The position numbers and the translations under genes were made by a program. DNA of 64,000 nucleotides from Pholis gunnellus. Lineage: Eukaryota; Chordata; Actinopteri; Perciformes; Pholidae. The stretch covers positions 20,576,986 to 20,640,985 of the forward strand of contig OU342807.1 in assembly GCA_910591455.2 (NCBI GenBank). The letters are read 5' to 3'. Of the stretch, positions 49,160 through 61,100 are shown in pieces (position 1 is the stretch's first letter; every line of letters begins with the position of its first letter). Under the pieces are notes generated by a model. That model did no database searches, was not told the origin of the DNA, and was given only the letters and a program-made list of their open reading frames with translations.

Positions 49160-49665
49160 GTGGGCAGGCGGCAACATCTGGGTCTGAAAAGTGAAGCCAA
49201 TGCCGAAGTGCGTTTCACTTGTATTCTCTCTACTGGCCATCAGGGGGCGACTCCTCTGGTTGCAAAAAGAAGTCTGATTGTATAGAAGTCTATGAGAAAA
49301 TGGCCCTACTCCTCACTTGATTTGTTACCTTAGTCAACATTGTAAACGTGAGTTTATGGTCTCAATTGCTAGTTTTAAGTCTTCTTCAATACAGCATGAT
49401 GTGCATTCAGTACATTCTGGTCCATTTAGAGTAAAATAGACCATAAAGCAGGGTATGCTTTAGGGCGTGCCTAGAGTTGTCTGTGTTTTTTTGTCTTACA
49501 ACTTTAACCCTTTTACAGTTTTCATTTTATGAAAGTTAATTGCAACATTTTTGGTCACCTAAAAATGTCTTATACGGCATTGGGTTGTGCTTAGCTCCAC
49601 CCTCTCGTGTCACTTCTGGTTGCAAAAAACCAAGATGGTGATGGTGTCTATGGTGGCGGGCCACC
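49160..49665 (-). repeat. Dispersed teleost repeat, copy 2 (inverted)
   Basis: Inverted relative to the copy at 10364-10780. Shares ATAGAAGTCTATGAGAAAAT, CTTCTTCAATACAGCATGAT and CCATTTAGAGTAAAATA. Both copies carry CAAGATGG (or its complement) near one end. Confidence 0.75.
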
Positions 49666-50093
49666 TGGTGAAAGAGATCTGACAGGAAACGAGGAGAGAG
49701 AGAGAAAGACTCCCAAGAGTTCAGTGTCCCTCTAGCTCAATCAAATATGTGTGAATGGTAATTAATGGGGCCCAGCTCCCTGTGAGAGATCTGAGAGTGT
49801 GTCAGAGCAAAGGAAGGGCAGGGCTGAGGGTGGGAGGAATGGGAGAGAGCGCAGGGAACAGGTCGGTCCAGTCTTCCTCTGCAAGGTGGATGTCTGGGTG
49901 GTGACACACCTGCTAACCTGTCTGGGAGGAGCTGCCAGCGTCAAACCCTGCTCTGACGTGAGTGTGTGTGAGAGGAACCAAAGAGAGAGGAGAGACGAGT
50001 GGAAGCCACAGGGTGAGGAAGACCGGGACGAAGAAGGAGTAAAGGAGAGCGAGAGAGAAATTTTTGTTTGCCTGACCCCACACAACCTGCAGG

Positions 50094-53000
50094 ATGTTTT
50101 CAAGGAAAAAGGACAGTACGTCCAAGAGCTCGAGCAAGGCAACCAAGTGAGTTTTTTCCCCCAAAAGACTTTATGAATGTAATGCACGTATTAATGTATG
50201 TGTGTGGTGACACTGTATCTCGGTCATGTCACCCCTCCTCCTGTTCTTCCCCAGCCCAAAAACTGTGTCATGTTTCCTGTGCGTGCCGTTGTCCTCTTTC
50301 CCTCTCAGCGCTGCATTATGGCTGCATTGGAAGTTTGCTCAGGCAGTTTCTCCACTGAATTCAAGTGCTGCGTTAAGCCAAGGTTAATCCTCAGTTTATG
50401 GTGAAAGCTTCACGAGATGTTTGACAGGCTGTTTGAAGGGCCCTGAGGTCAGGTTTACTTTGTAAGCATGAGGTGGGACCATGTGCTTAAAGACGAGAGG
50501 TGGAACTCGTGAAAATAACTGGAGGTGGAAGTCACAGAGAGAACAAATGTCATCAGCTCTTTTCAATCTGCATGGGCCTGTTTTCACCAAATTGGAGTCG
50601 AGACTTACACTCGAGGCGGGCAGCAAAACATTGTTGTTGGTGATCATATTTCAATGAGAAAAAAAAAAAATCTCTATCCTCTGAGAAGTGTGTGTGTGAT
50701 GTGGCTTTTCTTGTGTCTGGCTGCTGTTTAAGACGTAGAACAATATATGTCGCTCACACTCTACATGTTATAAAATTGTTGGGTGGAGGAAGAAGGCTGG
50801 TTGCAATTTGAAGTCAAGTTGTTGAAAATAAAGAAGCTTAATTTGATGTGAAATGTCCCTTTCATGTATCAAACGTAAGGAGACATGGACAGTAAGGAGA
50901 CAAAAGTTCATTCATTGTAAAGTGTCAAAAGAATCTCTCACTGCAGGTGAAGAGAAGACAATTTCACTCTGTCCTGTACTTCTCTTAGTAATGATGAGAT
51001 TTATTGACATAATGGCCTTTGATGGTCTTGTCAGTTTGTCAGACGACGGACAAAGAGACACATTCAGCTGCCAAAACGATTCATACATTCCACCTGTTTT
51101 GTCCCTGTTTGATGTCATAATACTGACGTGGTTTCACAGGCAGGTGGTTTCGCCTTGCTCCTACCCTGGACATGTTGTCTGACGGCCGATGTGTGAGGGC
51201 TGGGCAGTCTCTACTGCTCAGCTGGTTTCTTTCTCTCATGAGGGCGTTGGTTCCCAACTGTAGGCCTACTTTACGATGCGACACAGGACATGTTGCTCAC
51301 TCCATTCAGCCCTGAAGAGATTCCAATCAGCAACTAAATCAATGAAGACCGTGATAAATAGGGCTGCGACTAATTACTTTTATTGTTGAGGCATATTTTG
51401 TTTTTTCAAATCCACAGCACAATCTCCCAGAGCCCACGTTTTGTTTGTTTTGTCTGACCAACAGCCCATAAATATTTCTTTTTTATTTCAAGTGAAATGA
51501 TAGAAAACAGAGAAACACAGCAAATCCAGCAAATATTTCACATCTTTACATGATCAATTACTTTGATTATTAATCGATAATCAAACGTGTTGTTGATTCA
51601 TTTTCCATTCTTCGACAAATAGATTGTCAGACTGAATCAATCATTCTTTTCTTTGGTTTCATACCAGCAGAAGTGTCATTTAAGGTCAACTGTTCTTTGT
51701 GGGTAGTCAACGGGCAGAGCGGAGCTTTTAATTATCTTATTCCAATGAAATGAAATCCCTCTTTGTGATGTGATTGGTGCTGAACCTGCTGAGAATATCT
51801 CCAGCTTTGTGCTGCTTTCAACCTCTTTGAGACCCAAAATTCAACACAACTGAATTTCATTACCTAAAACTGGAAGCTGGGAGGCGATTTAAAAGTTGTA
51901 ATTAAATCAGGGAGTGTTTTGTGGTGCACGTTTTGTGATCTTCCAACTAATCCAGAAAATGCAGGCAAGCCCTTCTAAATTATGCGGGTTATCCAGTTAT
52001 CCCACTTTCGTGCCAAATCAGCCGTACCTGCTCGCCATTCATGAATGCAACCGTACACTCATTAAGTCATTTTTAACTCACTATATTGTCTATATTTTTA
52101 GGGTATTCTTTGTCATCGGAAGTTGCCATTTAGCTCACTAAACACAAAACTTGTGCTTGTTGACAGAAGTATTCACTTTTAAAACTCAAGCAGCAGTCAC
52201 TGCCGAAGGGTTTGAGTAGACAATGCTCTATTGTATTCAAAGGAAGCACACAGAGGAAGTGTGCTGTATGCTTCTCTTGAATGCAGTCCTTTAGTAGCAC
52301 TACTGTCAGCTGTTGTGGAGGAACTAATTGCAACAGAAAAACCTAAAAACCTCCTGTGACGTCCTGACAAACAGCCACTCTGCACCCCAGGTCAGAGCAA
52401 AGACACACTAAACTGAACACTGGACGCAGACACACGTGTCCCCAGCTGTGACCCGACATTCAGCTCCTTGACCATCGTTAATGTTAAAGAACTCATGTCC
52501 TCCACAACCTCCCCTCCCTCACATCCAGTAGATGCTAATTCTGTAATGAACCTTGTGTCACTATTATTTGACCTCACCAAAAGAAACCGCCTTTATTTTA
52601 TTCATATTGTTTCTCACAGCAGGAAAAGGGACAGACCTCAAATTTAATGACAGTTTTGTTTCTTTTCTTTTGCTTTATTCTTACTATGTTTTATAAAAAT
52701 ACATCATGTCAGACAAACCGTTATCAAGATTATAGTTATTATTAGAAAATAAAGACGCTTTTGATTTATTCTCAGAAAGCAAACAAGGGATTAAAAGAAT
52801 CAAAGACAGGTGACAAGAAAAACCAGGTGGTATAAAAGCATGTATATCATAGAATCACACCTCTTCATTAATCCGTGGTCTGCTGACTCATATGAGTCCT
52901 TGTCTTCATTGTCTCTTTCTTTCTTTTGTTTGTTTGCCAGCAGAGAAAGCAACATCTCACTGATTAGGATGTGTCAGAGGTGGTTTAAACAATAGCACAA

Positions 53001-55148
53001 GTATTCATTTGGATGAAGTGTGCGTGCGCGCGTGCGTGCGTGCAGCACATACCTGTCTCTCCTGCTGAGTGAGCAGGTATAGAGAGGCCATTGTCAAAGC
53101 AGCTGCAGAACCAGATCAGCTTGCAGCTTAATGAGTCAGTGCAGGAAGAGGAACTCCTCTGTCCTCTCTCGCTCCATGATTAAAGAGTGCTGCTAAATAG
53201 CATTTAGGCCATCATAAATCTACTATATATGACATGTGTTTGTTTCTGTCAGAAAGACATGTCTTTTTACTTTGAGGTAGCTTTGGTATGAGGGTCAATT
53301 GACCAGCGAGGTCCTTGCCAACATTCTTTGGGTCGGTGTTACACATCAGCGTTATTTCAGAGATTTTAGTGCATGAATGAAGTCCTGGCTGTAAATTAAA
53401 TGTTAAATGTCTTGTCATGGTTTGTGGGTTTTTTTGTGCAGCTGAAACTGACTGTAGAGTGTAATAATGCATGTTGTGAGGATTTTTCTCAGAGTTAAAG
53501 GGTATTTACAAAAAAATGTTTTTGCCACAACTGGTGCTAAAGAGCAACTTGCCGGTGAATGAATGTGTGGTAAAAACAATATGAAAAATGTATTGGATTG
53601 GAATTGGAATCATCATCATGTGTTATCTTTATTCTAATCCTATACTCCACATCACACATAGACCTCTTGTTTCTAGAAATGAATTTAGAATTATGGGTTT
53701 AGTTCATCTTTCGTTGTCAACGTGCGTGATTTGTCGGGTTAGGTTTGGACTTGATAAACAGACATCAGTCAGATAATACAAAAGAGTGAAAAAACTGGTG
53801 AGTCTCTCGGATGATTGGGCACTCTGAGGGGGATTGTGGACCATGAGAGTTGAAATGCTGAGCTCAAGCTCGGTAACGCACCGTCTGATCTGTGTCCTCC
53901 TCCTCCTCACCCTGCAGGCCCCAGACCAGCATTGCCGTAATGGTCGCTCAGATGCAAAAGAATGCCGACACACTGGCGAAAGACATCCTCAGGTCCGAGG
54001 AACTGCTGGCTGTGGTGAGAACACACACTGAAAGACGAACACAAACAAATCACTTTTACCGGCAGCCCTCCCTTAATGAAAGAACTGTTGTCTACTTCCA
54101 CCAGGATGTTGAGAATGACAAGAATGAGCAGCCCTATCAGCACCAGACTGAGGTATCCGAAAGGCTGGGCGAGGCTGAGGGCCTGCTGAAGGACCTCTTC
54201 CTGGACGTCGACAAAGCCAAGAAGGCCAAACATCCACAGGCCCGAGAGATAGAGAGCGAGTGAGTAGAGTGAGAGAATAGATACAACATACAATCACAAC
54301 ATTGCTGTCCAAAGTGTGGCGCCCCCTCAGACCTTTACGGAAGGTTTGAGGGGAGACACTACAGGTCATTAGAGTAAAAAATGTAACTAAAAGATGTTAC
54401 CACGAAATTTCCCCAGTTGATTACTTACATTAAGACAATTACTTTTTGCATTGAACATTCTCTTTAAATATGCAAGTGAGGCAGTTTCTAATGTACATTT
54501 TTGGTGAATTTAGGAAAAATCTACAGACTCAGATAGACAAAGTAGTAAAATAAACAGCTAAATGTGTATTTTGCATGTTTTCTTTCCACTAGTCTGAAAG
54601 ACGGCATGTTAAGGAAGCAAAGTTGATCGGTGCATGATAAAAAAAAAACTGATAAACTTGCTTAAAGAGAATGACGGTATACAAGATGGTTTCAAATTCA
54701 AATTAAATTAAACTGGAAAAAGTTTCTCTTTATTTTCATTTGTAGATCAACTTGTTGTGATCTGCATTTATTCGTATGATTATTTCACATTGTAATTTAG
54801 ACTATGGGTCTCAATAAACACAAACTTCTTTGTTTCTTTGCATCTCTTCTGCCCTCTGATGACTCCAGTGTCCTCCAACTCCACGAGCGCTGGTTGAAGG
54901 ACTGCGTCATCTACCGAGACATCTTCGAGCAGGTTGACGACGTGTCTCGGATGCCCAGAATCGACTGGGCGCCTGTTTTCAATGAGAAGCAAGTGCGTAC
55001 AATAACACTGTACATTTGAGCCAGTCTGCCTTAATGATTAGTAGATCCAGGTTTGATTATAGGTTTGATCTTAAAGGGTAACGTTGGCAGTATGTTATGT
55101 TTGTTATTGTCAACTAATCACTTAAAAAGCCCAAAACCAACAATGAGG

Positions 55149-55189
<41 letters not shown>

Positions 55190-58100
55190 TACATACATAC
55201 ATGTATGTATACTGCCTGTGTAGCCCTGATATATCTTATTTCTCTGTCACAGAGCTCCATTGTTCAATCGGTGACCTTTATTATGAACTATAGTTTATTT
55301 TTAATCAACCCCACATACTGGTCCTGCTGCTGTAAATTCCTATTCATATACCAAAAGTGTATTAATCCATCGCTGAAAATAGTCCCTAACAAATGCCCTA
55401 TTTACTCCAGTTTTCGTAATGTTGGATAAAAACTACAGTACCCATCTGTTTACAAAAATGACTGAGCCTTTTCTAAAAATTAAACTTTATATCTCTGAAA
55501 TATTTTCTTCAGATTAACATCTTCAGGAACAAATGGGCTTCGGCCTGAGAGCCACAGACTTGTGTATTTAGTTTCTTTTAGGGACTGGTTGACAATAAGA
55601 ACACTACAGAAAACAAATCCTTTAAACTCGTTGTAACATAAAATTGTTGAGCTGAGCGAGTTAAACTACACAACTAACTAAAGAGTGTGGAGCCTGTCAG
55701 ACCTGGTGGTTATTTGTGTCCACACATCATTAACTGTCTTCCTCCCGTGTGCTCTCAGAAACTGGTGAACGCGGAGGAGTACGGCCCCAGCATGGCAGAC
55801 TTGGAGAAGCAAGTCGCTGCTCACAACATCCTGCACAAACAGGTCGAGGCCTACAACTCGCAGCTCTGCGTCAGCTCGGCAGGCAGCAAGGTCAGCATAC
55901 ATGGAAATATTCTGGGTGTCTTCACTTGATCTTTGAGCGCTCTGCATTCACCACAGCAGCTGATCTAAATCCTTTAATGCCTTCTTTAATCTCAATGAAA
56001 CACGGTTTTCAGCAGCTCATGAGGTTTGTTGTTGTCTTGTTTTTATAGGAGAAATATGTGGAGCTGAAGAAGCAGTACAGCAATCTACTGGTGAGTAGTG
56101 TTGATGTAAAAGCTACATTTCTGTTATATGTATTTGAGTTGACTATAAAGACAATGAGTGAACATCTATTTGGGTGATTTTGAGAAATGTCTCATCACTT
56201 TTCTCTTTAAAGTTACAACACATATACTATTTCCTTTTTGACCTTTAAGACACACATTTTATTTTCTTCTCTTCATGTACAGTCCTTTGCTATATCATCT
56301 TGGTAAATAAAATGTCCAAATATTAAAACGAATGTTGAGCTATTTGCCTCTTCTCCCTGACGGATATACCATTTGTTTTATTTTCAACAAGTAATACATA
56401 AAATGAAGGAAGCCAAAAACTAAAAACTAAAAAATCCTGTTTCATTTTGTCAGAAACATTTATGCACTCAGAGCTTCTCAGGTTTAATTGAGTGTCCTTT
56501 AATTTTCGCCTCAGGACAACTCCAAGTGGCGTCGCCACTATCTGACCAGCCTGTACGAATACATGCACGGCTCCAACAAAGAACTGGTCTTCCTGGGAGA
56601 AGAGCAAGATAAGATCAAAAAGCAGGACTGGAGTGACCGCATGGTGGACCCACCCGATGTCCGCAGGCAGTACGAGGTCAGTGAACCGTTAACGGCCTCA
56701 TTAATTTGATGATGTTGCTTGTGTGTGAGTAATCTAAACTGAGTTAGTTCTTCTGTATTTGGATAACCGGACAGCTTAATAACCACACTCATTTGACCTC
56801 AATCAGAACTTCAAGAACAACAGCCTGCTGTCCCACGAGAGCGAGGTGAACAGACTCCAGGACGAAGGAGAAAGACTCATTGGACTGAAGCACCCAGCCA
56901 GTGACACTATACAAGTAGGTCTCATTACCCAGAAGGCACAGCTTTCCAAGCAAAGGCAGCACTTTGAAGGCCAAAAGTCTTTAAATTTATAACCTTTAAA
57001 CTAATGTGAATGCCACTGAAATGCAAGTTAGGATCACTCATGATATCACGTCCCATCTCCAGACTCAGAAAGACGCTGTTCGAAACGAGTGGCAGAAATT
57101 CCTCAATCTCTGTATTTGTCAAGAGACACACCTGGACAGTGTGGAGGAATACAAAAGGGTAAATATGGGAACACCATACACCACAATTTGCCATTATGAT
57201 GATCTGCGTTTGAGTCACGTTTGTGTGAGAAGACATTAAGGTTGACCCATTCAGGATTTATACTGAAGAAATATGCATTTGTGCTATTTTTACAGTACCA
57301 AATGGAGACTGAGCAGCTGTCAGAGACGCTGTCCAAACTCAACAAGAGCCTGGACCCCAATTCCATCAGCAAGAAGAGCACCTCGGAGACATTGCTGCAG
57401 CTCGAGGTACAGAACAGCTTTTAGAGACAGAATCAAGGACTGCAAGTCCATGCACATAACAAATTCAACTTGCACCTCCCTGTGGGATAAAAAAAAAACA
57501 CTGTAGCACCCACTTCTCTTATTGTGAAAGTTATATGAAGAACTGAAAAAGGACACATTGTAAGAATGATCTATTTCTTTATTATTGTATGTTAGACATT
57601 TGTATACCTACCTACTTAAGTTACAAGGTAGGTATACAAATATGCACAAATACTACAATACACATCCATCAAAAATGAAAGCCACATTCTTTCTTTTTGT
57701 ATTTTTTAATATTTTTTATAAAGGCTTGGATACTGTTTGCTTTTATTTAGCTGTGAATCTCACACATTTCCCTCAATTTAAAAGAGGTAAAAGAAGTCCA
57801 GCTCAGTTGTTTTTCCCCATAGTTAACACTGAAAAAAAGATTTAAACATTTTGGACACTCTACCAGGAGATGAGTATTGATAAGATGTTGTTTCCCACCA
57901 GGCCGAGGAGAAGGCCGTACAGAACTGTGAACAGCAGCTGGCCGACCTGAGGAGACGCAGCACTACCATCGCTCCTCTGAAGCTGCGACGCATCCCCCCC
58001 AACAGACCCACCACAGTGGAGTCCCTGTGTGAATGGAAGACAGATAAGGTGGAGCTTCTTAACCAGCAGAAACTGCCAAATATTCACAGCTGAGATGGTT

Positions 58101-61100
58101 CATTTCACGTTTCCTGTCTAAACCTTTTGCGTGTGTGTTTCGTTTATTATCACCATCCAGGATTCTCTGGAAAGAGGCGAGAAGTTCACCCTGAAATCGA
58201 ACTCAGATGAGAACTGGGCCATAACCTCCACTAATGGGGCAACAAAAAACTTCCCGGGAGTTTTCTTCCAGATCCCTCCACCTGATCCAGAGGCCATCGA
58301 CAAAGTGGACCTGTAAGTAATGCAGGCTTGAATTATTATGCAGCTACAACAAAACAATGCAAAGATATCAGTCAATAATACTGTGTCCATCCACTTTTTT
58401 CCAATTCATTAGGATGGGTGGGGAACTGTCAGACATCAAGAAAAGAAGAGCTGGTCTGGCGGCATCGCTGAAGAATCACAAATCCGAGGTCTCCAGGTCC
58501 CTAAAATCAGGTAATTGTCTATCAGTTAAATATTCTCATTATGAGGCATCAATGCTTCTTTAAACCATGATGATGATTTAACACCAGCTGCACAAATAGT
58601 TGCACATTTTTATCTCAAGGCCACAATCAGACAAGGCAACTAATAAACGTCCCTGTTTCCTCTTTCAGCCCCAGTGTCTTCTGCCCCGCTGGATCCCAAA
58701 GCGCAAGCCCTGTCTCAGCAGCTGGACAAGCTGGACGGTGACCTGGCCAGTGCTGAGGAGAGCATGCTGAGCCGCCTGCGAGCCCCGCTGAACCGCAACG
58801 ACCCGGCCGGAGATCTGGCCAAGAGGCTGAGGGAACAGGAGGTGAGAGAACGGAAGTCACAGACAACCGATGTTATTCATTTAATCCTTAATCACTGGAG
58901 CCAAGATCGTTCCTGTTAGCATGTTTCTGCCTTTATTCTCTGGAGGATTTTATGTCTGATAAGTAATGACTGCCCTACCGTTTATGAGCGCAAGTGTCTA
59001 AAGCATCTATATTCGTCCCTTATAGGAAACTGCCAGGGCTCTGAAGGCTCTGGAGCAGCAGAAGCAGGCAGCTCAGGCTGACCTGCAACCCCTGCTGTCC
59101 AAAGATGCCAACAGTACCTCCTCTGCACTGCCACTCAAGCTGAGCGATGCCAACAACAAGCACAACAGCATCGCCGCACTCGCTGACCTCTACACCAAGA
59201 AGTAAGTGTATGTTTTGATTGGGAAGTTGCATGTATGCGGTGGTTTTATCCCTGTTTAAAAACTGCAACTTTTCCCTCAATAAACATTTAAAAAAAAAAA
59301 AACATTAACACCAGTCATATTTTTATAGATGTACATCTGTCTGTCTTTGTCGAGCTGTGCTTCCGTACCAGATAATCTCAGTAGGCCGCCACTTATCAAT
59401 GCATTCCTCCTTTTTTTCAGAGCTAATGCTTCTCTCAACCTGGAGAGTCAGATTAAGCAGGTGGACGGCCTCGTCTCTGGGTTGGAGAAAAGTCTGAGTG
59501 AAGATGGTCCAATCCCTGAAGTGCCAAATGCAATCCAAGCCCGCGCTGAGGACATTCGGGTGAGGAAATCTTACCTCTACCACATAAAAGGTGGTTCTTT
59601 TTCTCATTGGTTCAACTTAGAGTTGACTGATTATAAATTGCGTGTCTCCTTTGCCGTATTCAGTACCAGCGAAAGTCTGTGACGGCAGCTCAGGACGACG
59701 TGAAGAAGCTGAGTAAGGATCTGGAGACCACGGAGCAGCTGTGCAGCTCTCTGCAGCAGGGCTACCAGGAGTACTGCCCTGACATCCGGCGCCAGAGAAC
59801 AGAGGTCAAGCAGCTGCAGAACCGCTACGCCAACGTGGACAACCAGCTGAAGGAGAGGTACAGTAGTGTGTGTACTGGTAGTTCCGTTAGCTGTTAGCCA
59901 AACAAACCGCTAACTGTTATCTAGTTCTAGTAATTCTGTAGGGAAAAAAAAATATTTCAAAAAAATGATTTTAATCTCTTTTTATTTCTTTGCTTGATTT
60001 TGTGAAATCCTTTACTTTGACGAGTTTGTATGCAGTATAATAGTGTATACAACTTTTCTTGTTTCACATTATATTAAAACTACATACAGAAAGCAGATAC
60101 ATTAATATGATCAGGCAAAGGTTTAAGCTAATTTCACCTCAGATAAAAATATGTTTTAAGGAAAAGGTACAAAAGAAAGCAAAACCTTTGAATTAGAAAG
60201 CAGAGGTTTTACCAAGTCAATTGTTTAATTTTCTGTCATATTGATGAATTATCTCAGAGAAAACATCTTACAAGAAGCTGCAACCAAGAACCAGGAGTTT
60301 CAGAGTACGTCCCAATCCCTGAATTCCTTCATGGATCAACTGCCGCAAAACACGATAAACTACAATGATAATCTGTCTCAGGTTGCTGCCAGGGAGAGCT
60401 CCCAAGAGGTGAGGCCGATATTTATTTACACACGTGCTTCTCTCCTTTTAAATCTGAAAAATCAGCTTCAAGTAAATGATAGATGATATAAATAACTCAC
60501 AGTGATTAACATCGGTTAAACTTTTCACCACAGAGGGTGATCGATGACCTGAAGAGGAAGGGAGATGACATGGACAGAATGACGGACCTGTCTCAAGACC
60601 TGCAGGGTCTCCTCAATGTAAGACTCAAATGAATTGTAACACAATGCTGTAAAATATTAGCAAGGGACTGAATTGGTGATAGGAAACTAAAATATCCCAA
60701 TTGTTACCATCAGTGATGACATAATTGTATCAACTTTCTAATTCATGGTCTTTCAATTAAAAAATAAATTGCAAATAGTCCACTACTGGGAAAACAAGCG
60801 TACTTGACTTTGTGACTGAGAATGACTTTGTGCTCTAAGCCTGATTCTCATGTCTGTGCAGGATTACGAGGTCAACGTTGACAAATACAACAGTAGACTA
60901 GAGGACGCTGGAGCCACTGTTGCCAAGAAACCTACTATGATGACACTGGCTGATGGTGTTCAGAGACAGGTAACATTTAAACTCATTAAATTAATGTAAA
61001 TGTGTTACATTCATTAGAAGATCAAGGTGGCTGATGGTTTGCTGTGTCTCTTTGTTTATTGCAGGAAAAGGATCTGGTCAACCGATACACTGAAGCAACA

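Larger units (their letters stand above)
46926..50093. other. srp68-evpl intergenic region
   Basis: No gene recognised. It holds a 12-bp perfect hairpin (48091-48119) and the inverted second copy of the dispersed repeat (49160-49665). The last 400 bp are GA-rich (GGAGAGAGAGAGAAAG and similar) and probably contain the evpl promoter and leader. The open frame 49799-50176 is out of frame with evpl and is disregarded. Confidence 0.5.
50147..53917 (+). other. evpl: evpl intron 1
   Basis: A 3.8-kb first intron with no exon-like ORF. It holds a hAT-like MITE (51360-51625) and a GT/GC purine-pyrimidine run (53020-53043). First introns often carry enhancers; none is identifiable here. Confidence 0.6.

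Noticed and set aside
49799..50176. 125-codon plus-strand frame overlapping evpl exon 1
   Set aside because: Starts at GTG and runs in a different frame from the MFSRKK start that splices correctly to exon 2.
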